The position numbers were made by a program, and so were the translations under genes. A stretch of DNA of 64,000 nucleotides, taken from Brachybacterium muris (GTDB taxonomy: Bacteria; Actinomycetota; Actinomycetes; Actinomycetales; Dermabacteraceae). The stretch spans positions 992,001-1,056,000 of the forward strand of contig NZ_JAFBCB010000001.1 in assembly GCF_016907455.1 (NCBI RefSeq). Direction: 5' to 3'. A model generated the notes under the pieces. That model was not told the origin of the DNA. It did not search any database and worked only from the letters and a program-made list of their open reading frames with translations. Below, piece after piece: positions 1 to 7,301 of the stretch; position 1 is the first letter of the stretch, and each line of letters starts with the position of its first letter.

Positions 1-686
1 CCCGCGAGGATCTGGACCTGTACGCCTCCATCGCCGACGAGATGGGGGCGCGGTCGGTCCTGGACGTCGGTTGCGGCACCGGCGCGCTGGCGGTGAGGCT
101 CGCTGCCCAGGGGCGCGCCGTGACCGGGGTCGACCCCGCCGGCGAGATGCTCGAGGTCGCTCGCGGCAAGCCGCACGCCGAGAAGGTGCGCTGGATCCAC
201 GGGACAGCGGTGGACGCGGTGCCGGTGGCGGAGGCCCCGGAGGCCCGGGGGCTTCCCGCCGAGCTGGCGGTGATGACCGGTAACGTGGCCCAGGTGTTCA
301 CGCGCGATGAGGACTGGCTGGCGACCCTGCGGGCCGTCCACGCGTGCCTGGTGCCCGGCGGTCACCTCGTGTTCGAGACCCGCATCCCCGAGCGGCGCTC
401 CTGGGAGGACTGGGCGCAGCAGCGCGAGTCGAGGTGGCACGCGCCGGGCGTGGGCGAGGTGCGGGAAGTGTTCGAGGTGAGCGAAGTGGATCTGCCGCTG
501 GTCAGCTTCCGCTCGGACAGTCATCTGCCCGATGGGACGGTGGTCCCCTCGACCTCGACGCTGATCTTCCGCTCCCGGGAGGAGATCGCCAGGACCCTCG
601 CCGAGGCCGGGTTCGAGTTCCTGGGGACCCGTGATGCGCCCGATCGTCCGGGCTGGGAATGGGTCGTGATCGCGCGACGGTCCTGA
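1..686 (+). CDS. SAM-dependent class I methyltransferase (5' partial)
   Basis: The frame is open from the first bases of the window. The first in-frame ATG (position 42) lies just before the Rossmann motif I VLDVGCGTG, and the residues before it (REDLDLYASIADE) look like the usual lead-in helix, so the true start is probably upstream of the window. Motif I is followed by an acidic strand end (VTGVDPAGEML), as expected for binding S-adenosylmethionine. The C-terminal half fits the UbiE/Methyltransf_25 type. The substrate cannot be inferred. It ends 17 bp before the stop of a convergent DUF402 gene. Confidence 0.85.
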   Translation, partial: REDLDLYASIADEMGARSVLDVGCGTGALAVRLAAQGRAVTGVDPAGEMLEVARGKPHAEKVRWIHGTAVDAVPVAEAPEARGLPAELAVMTGNVAQVFTRDEDWLATLRAVHACLVPGGHLVFETRIPERRSWEDWAQQRESRWHAPGVGEVREVFEVSEVDLPLVSFRSDSHLPDGTVVPSTSTLIFRSREEIARTLAEAGFEFLGTRDAPDRPGWEWVVIARRS

Positions 687-703
687 TCAGGGGGCGGGCC
701 GAC

Positions 704-1357
704 TCACCGCCGGGTCAGGTCCAGGTCCCAGGAGTAGTGCTCCGGCAACTGGGGGATCGCCCACTTGGGGTCCGGGAAGAAGTACTCGTACCCGGCGGAG
801 AACGGGTAGGTCCAACGGGCGATGTGCTCCTCGGCGCGGCGCCCCGCTTCCCGGATCCCGTCGATCTCCTCGGCACTGAAGTAACCGGTGCGCTCGGCGC
901 CCTCCAGCTCGTCCTCGTCCTTGTAGTGCCAGTCGCGCCGCGGCAGTACCACGAGGTCCAGCACCAGGTCGCGGGTGCGCAGGCCCTCCTCGGTGCGCTC
1001 GTAGGGCGTCTCGAGGTTGATGTAGTAGCAGCCCAGGGAGCCGTCGTCCTTGTAGAACAGCCACACCGAGTACGGCAGGTCCGGCAGGCCGATCATCAGG
1101 ATGCCGTTGCCGGTCCACAGCTGCTTGGACTGCACCCGGGGGGCGGTGAACATGCCCTCGTCACCCGCACGGCGCAGGGCGGCCCCGGATTCCAGCACGG
1201 GCAGCAGCACCTCGGTGCCGGGGGCGATCCACACCACCACACCGCGGTCGTCGTCCAGCACCACGGTGCCGGGCCGTACGGTCTGCGTAGGGTGCTGAGG
1301 GGTGTAGTAGGTCCAGGTCACCTGGTCGCCGGGCGACCAGCGGGGAGTGCTCGACAT
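704..1357 (-). CDS. DUF402 domain-containing protein
   Basis: The product has 217 residues. The central part carries the DUF402 signature, a YYINLETPYERT stretch followed by TRDLVLDLVV, which is the metal-binding core of the FomD/nucleoside-diphosphatase-like barrel fold. Family members hydrolyse nucleotide phosphate bonds or have unknown roles; which applies here is not visible. There is no signal peptide or membrane segment, so it is likely cytosolic. It lies downstream of the desaturase gene on the same strand with a 140-bp gap, so it may have its own promoter. Confidence 0.8.
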   Translation of the reverse strand: MSSTPRWSPGDQVTWTYYTPQHPTQTVRPGTVVLDDDRGVVVWIAPGTEVLLPVLESGAALRRAGDEGMFTAPRVQSKQLWTGNGILMIGLPDLPYSVWLFYKDDGSLGCYYINLETPYERTEEGLRTRDLVLDLVVLPRRDWHYKDEDELEGAERTGYFSAEEIDGIREAGRRAEEHIARWTYPFSAGYEYFFPDPKWAIPQLPEHYSWDLDLTRR

Positions 1358-1497
1358 GGTGTGTCCCGACCGGATCGGCCCTCACGGACGCCCCGTTCCG
1401 ACCGGTCACCGGGCCGGAGCTGCACTGCCCGCGAGGGGGAAGGTGTATGGGCCGACCATACCCCGCCACCATGGGGGCGTCTCCCCGCCGCGCCGGG

Positions 1498-2613
1498 TCA
1501 GCGCGGTCGCAGCTGGGTCACCAGCGGGCACTCCATGGGGTCCGCATGGGCCAGACCCACCTGGTTCAGGTACCGCACGATGATCGAGTACGAGCTGATC
1601 AGGTTGGTCTCGGTGTAGGTAATGCCGCGCTCGGCGCAGAACTCCTTGACGATGGGCCGCACCTTGCGCAGGTGCCCGCTGGGCATGCGCGGGAACAGGT
1701 GGTGCTCGATCTGCAGGTCCAGCCCACCCATCGCCCAGTTCATCGCCCGGCCGCCGGTGATGTTGCGGCTGGTGAGCACCTGACGGCGCAGGAAGTCCAC
1801 CTCGAGGTCCTTGGGGATCAGCGGCATGCCCTTGTGGTTGGGGGCGAAGGAGCCGCCCATGTAAATCCCGAACACCGCGAACTGCACGGCAAGGAAGGCC
1901 AGCCCCATGCCGAGGCCGAGGACCGAGAACACCAGCACCGGGAAGCCGATCAGGCGGACCGCCAGCAGCGCGCCCTCGAGGCGGCGGTGCTTGAGCTTCT
2001 TCTCGGTGAGCACCGAGGAGATCGCCTCGTAGTGCAGCACGAAGGCGAACAGGGAGAGCATCGGGAAGAACATCCAGCCTTGGTGGCGGGAGAGCCAGCC
2101 CATGAAGCCGGTGCGCTCGGCGGCCTCCTCCGGCACGAACACCAGCACGCCGCCGGAGATGTCACCGTCGCGGCCGATGGTGTTGGGGTGGGCGTGGTGC
2201 TTGTTGTGCTTGCGGTTCCACCAGGAGATGCTCAGCCCCACCACCAGCGCCCCCAGGACGCGGGAGAACCACTGGTTGCGCTTGCCGGAGGCGAACACCT
2301 GCTGGTGGGCGGCGTCGTGCCCCAGGAACGCGGCCTGGGTGAACAGGATCCCGAACAGCACTGCGACGGCCAGCTGCCACCAGGTCTGCCCCATGGTGAG
2401 CAGCAGGGTGACCGCACCGGCCAGGGCCAGCACCAGCAGGGCGGTGCGCACCATGTAGGTGCCCACGTCCCGGCCCATCAGCCCCGCGGCCTTGACCTTC
2501 TCGGATAGCTCGAAGTAGTCCCGGGTCTGCAGGTTGCCGCGGGCGTGGGTGCTGGGCCGCGGTGCGGTGCCGGTGGCCGGCGCGGCGGTGGGGGGAAGCG
2601 CAGTGGTCGTCAT
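1498..2613 (-). CDS. Membrane fatty-acid (acyl-CoA/acyl-lipid) desaturase
   Basis: The product has 371 residues. It introduces a double bond into membrane acyl chains using a di-iron centre. All three histidine boxes are present: HDAAH at about residues 99-103, HNKHH at about 136-140, and QIEHH near residue 305. Hydrophobic stretches around residues 57-95 and 115-130 and two central pairs fit the four-helix desaturase topology. The three-box pattern with QxxHH resembles linoleoyl-CoA and DesA3-type desaturases. It sits directly downstream of a membrane histidine kinase gene on the same strand, with a response regulator gene beyond, recalling Bacillus DesK-DesR-Des. The 95-bp gap upstream holds two inverted repeats. 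Confidence 0.92.
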   Translation of the reverse strand: MTTTALPPTAAPATGTAPRPSTHARGNLQTRDYFELSEKVKAAGLMGRDVGTYMVRTALLVLALAGAVTLLLTMGQTWWQLAVAVLFGILFTQAAFLGHDAAHQQVFASGKRNQWFSRVLGALVVGLSISWWNRKHNKHHAHPNTIGRDGDISGGVLVFVPEEAAERTGFMGWLSRHQGWMFFPMLSLFAFVLHYEAISSVLTEKKLKHRRLEGALLAVRLIGFPVLVFSVLGLGMGLAFLAVQFAVFGIYMGGSFAPNHKGMPLIPKDLEVDFLRRQVLTSRNITGGRAMNWAMGGLDLQIEHHLFPRMPSGHLRKVRPIVKEFCAERGITYTETNLISSYSIIVRYLNQVGLAHADPMECPLVTQLRPR

Positions 2614-2636
2614 ACCGGTGACGCTAGGAGGGCCCC

Positions 2637-2692
2637 GTGACCCTGCGCGTCACCCGCAGGAGCGAACCTTCGCCCCCTACCGGGGTAGGGGG
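2637..2692 (-). promoter_or_regulatory. Inverted repeats upstream of the desaturase gene
   Basis: Two symmetrical sequences lie between the kinase stop and the desaturase start. The first is GTGAC-N7-GTCAC at 2637-2653. The second is a perfect 20-bp palindrome, CCCCCTACC-GG-GGTAGGGGG, at 2673-2692, about 60 bp upstream of the desaturase start codon. NarL-type regulators bind inverted repeats at such positions, so the second is a candidate operator for the neighbouring response regulator. It could instead be a transcription-stopping hairpin for the kinase gene. Confidence 0.45.
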
Positions 2693-2708
2693 TCAGGGGC
2701 GGGTCCGC

Positions 2709-3920
2709 TCAGGTAGGTACCGGGTCGGTCAGCGGGATCCGTGCGCGCACCGCGTAGCCGCCGTCGTCGGTGGGGGAGGCCGCCACCGCCCCGCCCAGGG
2801 ACATCACCCGCTCCCGCAGCCCCGCCAGGCCCATCCCGGATCCGGGCATGGCCTCGGTGGTCGCGGACGGCGCCGTGTTCGCCACCTCGACCAGCAGAGC
2901 CGGGTTCTCCGAGGTGGGGGCATCCGGCGTAATGGACACGGTGATCGCGGCACCGGCGGCATGGCGCAGGGCGTTGCTGAGCGCCTCCTGCACCACCCGG
3001 TACACCACCAGGCCCACGGTGGGCGGCACCTCCACCACGGCGCTCAGCTCGGCCACGTCCGTGCAGGCGATCTGCGTGCCGGAGGCACGGGATGCCTCCA
3101 CCAGGTCGCCCACGTCGACCAGCCCCGGCATGGGCACGGTGTCCAGGCGGCCCTCGGACTCCTCGGTGCGCAGCAGCGCCAGCAGGGAACGCATCTCACC
3201 CAGGGCCTGCCGGGACGACGCGGCGATGTCCTCGAACTCCCGCTCCGTCTGCTCACCGAGCCCGTCGATGCGGTAGCGGGCGGTGCCGGCCTGCACCGTG
3301 ATCACCGACATCGAGTGGGCCACCACGTCGTGCAGCTCGCGGGCGATGCGGTTGCGCTCCTCCAGCTCCCGCCGCCTGCGCGCCTCCGCGGCACTGAGCG
3401 ACTGTGCCTTCTCCACCTGCCCGGCGATCAGGATCCACTGCCGCACCATCAGGCCCAGCAGCACCACCGCACCACTGACGGCCACCAGCACCACCCCGTT
3501 GGTGAGCAGGCCCCGCGGGGGCGTGAGCACCAGGGCAAGGAACGTCAGCAGCGCCCCGGCGGCCCACGCCGAGATCGACCAGTACCAGCGGTGGCACACC
3601 GCCAGCACCGCCAGGGTGAGACAGTGGGCGATCAGCGAGGTCACCGGCCAGGGCCAGGGGAGCGTGGCGGGAGCAGCGGCGGTCACCAGCATCGTCCCCG
3701 CCGCGGCGGGGATCGCCAGCGACAGTCCCGCCCAGGGCCATCGGACGGCCAGCACCGCGGCGACCGAATGGCCAACCGTCACCACCATCGCCAGCGCGGG
3801 GTCGACCCCGTACACGGCGGCCGTCACGGGCCAGCCCACGACGGCCAGGACGAAGCCCGCGCCGGCGACCGTCATCGGGGTCCAGGCACTGTGACGCAGC
3901 TGCTCCAGAGGATGGATCAT
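2709..3920 (-). CDS. Membrane sensor histidine kinase, NarL/DesK (HisKA_3) family
   Basis: The product has 403 residues. The first 165 residues are strongly hydrophobic, with about five or six membrane helices and no large extracellular domain. This fits a kinase sensing something within the membrane. The dimerisation/phosphoacceptor helix RIARELHDVVAHS places the phosphorylated histidine near residue 197. The ATPase domain ends with the G-box GSGMGLAGLRERV. The cognate regulator is very probably the divergent gene starting 51 bp away. The adjacent desaturase suggests sensing of membrane fluidity, as for Bacillus DesK, but this is an inference from position. Confidence 0.9.
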   Translation of the reverse strand: MIHPLEQLRHSAWTPMTVAGAGFVLAVVGWPVTAAVYGVDPALAMVVTVGHSVAAVLAVRWPWAGLSLAIPAAAGTMLVTAAAPATLPWPWPVTSLIAHCLTLAVLAVCHRWYWSISAWAAGALLTFLALVLTPPRGLLTNGVVLVAVSGAVVLLGLMVRQWILIAGQVEKAQSLSAAEARRRRELEERNRIARELHDVVAHSMSVITVQAGTARYRIDGLGEQTEREFEDIAASSRQALGEMRSLLALLRTEESEGRLDTVPMPGLVDVGDLVEASRASGTQIACTDVAELSAVVEVPPTVGLVVYRVVQEALSNALRHAAGAAITVSITPDAPTSENPALLVEVANTAPSATTEAMPGSGMGLAGLRERVMSLGGAVAASPTDDGGYAVRARIPLTDPVPT

Positions 3921-3971
3921 CGGCCCTGCTCCCTGGGATCACGGGCGACGACCCTGGGATACCGTGCACCC

Positions 3972-4652
3972 ATGACTGTCGCCCCCGCACGTCCCACCCG
4001 CGTGCTCATCGTGGACGACCAGTCCATGATCCTGGGCGGCTTCGCCGCACTGCTGTCGGCGCAGGAGGGCATCGAGGTGGCCGGGACCGCCTCCGACGGG
4101 GTGGGCATCACGGAGGTGGTGCGCCGCACCCGGCCCGACGTGGTGCTGATGGACATCCGCATGCCGAGGGTGGACGGGCTCGAGGCGACCCGCGCCGTTC
4201 TGGCGATGCCGGGCGAGGTCCCCAGGATCATCATGCTCACCACCTTCGATGCCGACGAGTACGTGTTCGCGGCGCTGCGTGCCGGCGCGAGCGGGTTCCT
4301 GCTCAAGGATTCCACACCCGAGGAGCTGGTCCGTGCCGTGCGCGTGGTGGCCAACGGCGAGGCCCTGCTGACGCCCCGCGTGACCCGCACCCTGATCGCC
4401 GACTACGCCTCTCGGCCGCACCCGAGCCCCCGGGTGGCGCCGACGCTCAGCGGCCTCACCGACCGCGAGCTGGACGTGCTGCGCCTGGTGGCGCGGGGCC
4501 TGGCGAACCGGGAGGTGGCCGCGGAGCTGGTGATGGCGGAGCAGACCGTCAAGACGCACGTGTCGCGGATGCTGGCCAAGCTGCAGCTGCGCGACCGCAC
4601 CCAGCTGGTGATCGCCGCGTACGAATCCGGCCTGGTTCGCGCCGGCGACTGA
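3972..4652 (+). CDS. Response regulator, NarL/LuxR family
   Basis: The product has 226 residues: an N-terminal receiver domain (about 9-125) and a C-terminal LuxR-type helix-turn-helix (about 155-215). Receiver residues are visible: the acidic pair DD at 15-16, the phosphoacceptor Asp61 in LMDIRMP, the Thr in the TTF segment and the Lys in LLKD. The HTH contains LTDRELDVLRLVARG and QTVKTHVSRML. The chosen ATG is close to the receiver domain; the frame stays open far upstream, but that part is antisense to the kinase. It is divergent from the histidine kinase gene, which is unusual, as such pairs are normally co-directional. It probably regulates the desaturase. Confidence 0.92.
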   Translation: MTVAPARPTRVLIVDDQSMILGGFAALLSAQEGIEVAGTASDGVGITEVVRRTRPDVVLMDIRMPRVDGLEATRAVLAMPGEVPRIIMLTTFDADEYVFAALRAGASGFLLKDSTPEELVRAVRVVANGEALLTPRVTRTLIADYASRPHPSPRVAPTLSGLTDRELDVLRLVARGLANREVAAELVMAEQTVKTHVSRMLAKLQLRDRTQLVIAAYESGLVRAGD

Positions 4653-4686
4653 GGGCCCGGGGGGCTCGGCGCGGGCGGTGCGTCGG

Positions 4687-5919
4687 TCAGCCCAGAGCCA
4701 GCAACGCCAGCACCAGAGCGAGGGCACCGGACAGCCCGGAGATCGTCAGCAGCACGATGCCGGCACCCGCTCCCCTGCGCGGGCGGTCCGTGGCGACGGC
4801 CGAGGGTCCCGCACGCTGCGGGAGCGTGGCGTCGGCCCCCAGCTCAGGGGCAGGCGGCGGCGTCCCCGGGTGCCACAGCGCAGCGGGGTGCCGCTCGGGG
4901 TTCACGCGGGTGGGCTCGTCCACGAACGCATCGGTGGAGGCCTCCTGCGGATCAGGTGCCTGGGCGGGGATGGACCCGGTGCGGGCGGTGATCCGCTCGT
5001 GCAGGCCGGGAGCGATACCCGCAAGGTCTGCGGGCCCGTTCAGGCCCACTTCGCGCAGACCGTGCCCCAGCGATCCGGGCTCGAGCGGCTCGACGCCGTC
5101 CGGCACCGTGATCCGATTCCCGGCGCGGCTGCGGCACCAGCTCTGGATCGTTCCCTGGGGAGCGGGAAGGCGCTCGAGGGCCTGGCGAGCCGTCGGCCGA
5201 CGGGTGGGGTCCGACTCCAGCATCGAGCGCAGCAGCGCATCCAGAGCGCCGGCGGCGGGATCCGTGCTGTCGGCCAGGCCCTGCCGGGCATCCTCGCCGC
5301 CCAGCATCTGCTGGGCGCATGCGGCTGCGGCCCACACGTCCTGTGCCGGGCCGGTGCTCTGGCCCTCCATGACCTCGGGGGCCATGTACCCCGGGGTGCC
5401 GTGGAAGCGTCCGGTCGCGGTGAGTCGTACGTCGGACTCGTGCAGGGCGATGCCGAAGTCGGCCAGCAGCAGGTGCGGGGCCTGGCTTCTGGTGCTGTCC
5501 AGCAGCAGGTTGGCGGGCTTGACGTCGCGGTGCACCCAGTGGTTCTCGTGCATGGCGGCGAGCGCCTCGAGCAGCTGGCCCAGCAGGTGGGAGGTGAGCG
5601 AGGGGGCGAGAGGACCGTACGTGCGCAGCAGCCCGGCCACCGTGCCGCCGTGCACCAGCGGCATCACCAGCACGATGGTGTCGTCCTCCGCGACCCAGGT
5701 GTACGGCGGCAGCAGGTGCGGGTGGGCGCCCAGTCCCTGCGCGGTGCCCACCGACTGCTCGCGCACGAAGCGCAGCACGTCGGCGCCGTCGCGCTGGCGC
5801 ATCACCTTGGCCGCGAAGATCGCGCCGTAGCGCCGGTCCACGGCTCGCCAGAGAGACCCGGTGGCCCCCCGGGCCAGGGGATCGACGAGCTCGATGCGAC
5901 CGGCGATGACATCGGACAT
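4687..5919 (-). CDS. Membrane-anchored Ser/Thr protein kinase
   Basis: The product has 410 residues. The kinase domain spans about residues 1-275: glycine-rich loop region LARGATGSLWRAV, the ATP-anchoring lysine in FAAKVMRQ, the catalytic loop HRDVKPAN, the DFG metal motif, and GTPGYMAPEVM of the activation segment. The linker after residue 275 is rich in Pro and Ala, and the protein ends with one membrane helix (ITISGLSGALALVLALLALG region), placing the kinase in the cytoplasm. No PASTA or other sensor domain is seen. The start at 5919 (MSDVIAG) fits the kinase fold; an in-frame ATG at 5931 is the alternative. Its start overlaps that of the divergent secreted-protein gene. Confidence 0.88.
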   Translation of the reverse strand: MSDVIAGRIELVDPLARGATGSLWRAVDRRYGAIFAAKVMRQRDGADVLRFVREQSVGTAQGLGAHPHLLPPYTWVAEDDTIVLVMPLVHGGTVAGLLRTYGPLAPSLTSHLLGQLLEALAAMHENHWVHRDVKPANLLLDSTRSQAPHLLLADFGIALHESDVRLTATGRFHGTPGYMAPEVMEGQSTGPAQDVWAAAACAQQMLGGEDARQGLADSTDPAAGALDALLRSMLESDPTRRPTARQALERLPAPQGTIQSWCRSRAGNRITVPDGVEPLEPGSLGHGLREVGLNGPADLAGIAPGLHERITARTGSIPAQAPDPQEASTDAFVDEPTRVNPERHPAALWHPGTPPPAPELGADATLPQRAGPSAVATDRPRRGAGAGIVLLTISGLSGALALVLALLALG

Positions 5920-5929
5920 GATGGTGCAC

Positions 5930-7282
5930 ATGCTAGGGCACCCCCATCCCCCGCGAGCGGCCGCGCCGACGCGGCTCGCGCTGCTCCCGTCCGCGCTGCC
6001 GTCCGCGCTGCTGGCGCTGGTGCTGGTGCTGGTCCTCGGATCCGCCCCGGCGCTCGCCGACCCGGCCGACGAGCCGGAGGCGCCGGCCACCGCGTACCAG
6101 GCGGCCGGGGCCGAGATCGAGGGCGGCTCCTCCATCGCCCAGGCGCCCACCGTCGCCCCCGGGCTGCACCGAGATTCCTTCGCCGAGGGCGGTGCCGACG
6201 TCAGCGGGGACGGCACCGCCAAGTACTACCGGATCGCGGTCGGGGAGCGCGAGAGGGTGCACGCGGCCGCGGTCATCGCCGCCCCGCCCTACGGGTCCGG
6301 GGTGCCCGAGGACTACCAGGACCTCTCGGTGGGGCTGGCCTTCGTGACCGCCGGCGGGGACGACTGCAACGACTCCAGCACCGGCACCTACGGTGAGACG
6401 CACACGGCCGACGGTCCGATCACCACGGTGCGCGTCTCCGGGCCGATGGGACCGGAGGACTGCGCCGGGACCGAGCTGTTCCTCAAGGTCACCAGGATGG
6501 GGACCCGGCTGGCCGATCAGCCGCTGCCCATCGAGGTGCAGATCGCCATCGAGCCGGCCGGGACCGCGGGCGGGGACCCCTCTGTCGACGAGGAGATCGC
6601 CGACTCCGGTGCCTCACCCGTGGCCCCCGCGCAGTCCGAGCCGATCGAGCTGGGCCGCTCCTTCAGCGGTGCGCTACCCGTGGAGCCCGGTTCCTACGTG
6701 ATCGAGCTGGTGCCCGGCGAGGTCGGCTTCGTCTCCGTCTCCGTGGGGGAGGGGCAGAGGCTGCGGTGGCGCACCGAGATCGTCTCCGAAGTGGGGGAGG
6801 AGGCCGGGCAGCTGGTGGTGCTGGCCCGCAACCCGGTGCGCGACCAGGTCGCCGTGGGCGGGGGGAACCAGTCCCTGTCCCAGCGCGGGATCATCGAGGG
6901 TGGGGGGATGACGGCCCCGGTCGCCGTCGGCAACCGCTCCTCGGAGAAGGCATCCATCCGCAGCGCCTGGCTGCCCGGCACCCACACCGTGATGGTGCAG
7001 CGCCTGCAGCGGCCCGAGGGTGCCGCTGCGGCCGGGGCGGACCCGGTGCGGCTGATCCTCACCCTCGAGGTGGAGGGCGAGGCGGCCGAGGGCGCCTCCG
7101 AGGTGCTGGAGCTGGGCGACCTGCCGAGCGGCTCCTCCGGAGGGCTCAGCGACCTCGGGTTCCTCGGTGAGCTGGGGATGGGGAAGCTGGTGATGCTGGG
7201 GGCCGCCGGCCTGCTGGCGGTGGTCGCGGTGCTCACCGGGGTCGCCGGGGCGGCGGTGCTGTGGGGGCGCAGGCGACGCTGA
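5930..7282 (+). CDS. Secreted protein with C-terminal membrane anchor, function unknown
   Basis: The product has about 450 residues and a clear signal peptide: a basic start, a run of Leu/Ala/Val, then a cleavage site after PALA near residue 43. It ends with a single membrane helix (about 420-440) and the basic stop-transfer tail GRRRR. The extracellular part would therefore be tethered to the outer face of the membrane. The body resembles two repeated beta-rich modules that each begin with a hydrophobic, acidic strand. I recognise no catalytic motif. Candidate starts are ATGs at 5918, 5921 and 5930; the last is chosen for the best signal peptide. The divergent kinase gene begins at 5919, so the two coding starts touch. 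Confidence 0.7.
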   Translation: MLGHPHPPRAAAPTRLALLPSALPSALLALVLVLVLGSAPALADPADEPEAPATAYQAAGAEIEGGSSIAQAPTVAPGLHRDSFAEGGADVSGDGTAKYYRIAVGERERVHAAAVIAAPPYGSGVPEDYQDLSVGLAFVTAGGDDCNDSSTGTYGETHTADGPITTVRVSGPMGPEDCAGTELFLKVTRMGTRLADQPLPIEVQIAIEPAGTAGGDPSVDEEIADSGASPVAPAQSEPIELGRSFSGALPVEPGSYVIELVPGEVGFVSVSVGEGQRLRWRTEIVSEVGEEAGQLVVLARNPVRDQVAVGGGNQSLSQRGIIEGGGMTAPVAVGNRSSEKASIRSAWLPGTHTVMVQRLQRPEGAAAAGADPVRLILTLEVEGEAAEGASEVLELGDLPSGSSGGLSDLGFLGELGMGKLVMLGAAGLLAVVAVLTGVAGAAVLWGRRRR

Positions 7283-7301
7283 TCAGCGGGCCCAGCCGGG
7301 C

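Noticed and set aside
659-1618. Long plus-strand frames opposite the DUF402 and desaturase genes
   Set aside because: They are rich in His, Arg and Gln from reversed GC-rich codons and have no domain motif; they are shadows of the minus-strand genes.
2637-3971. Upstream extension of the response regulator frame
   Set aside because: It is antisense to the histidine kinase; the receiver domain starts properly at 3972.
5861-5929. ATG at 5861 as start of the secreted protein
   Set aside because: It would put 23 polar residues before the signal peptide and overlap the kinase start by 59 bp; the ATG at 5930 gives a normal signal peptide.
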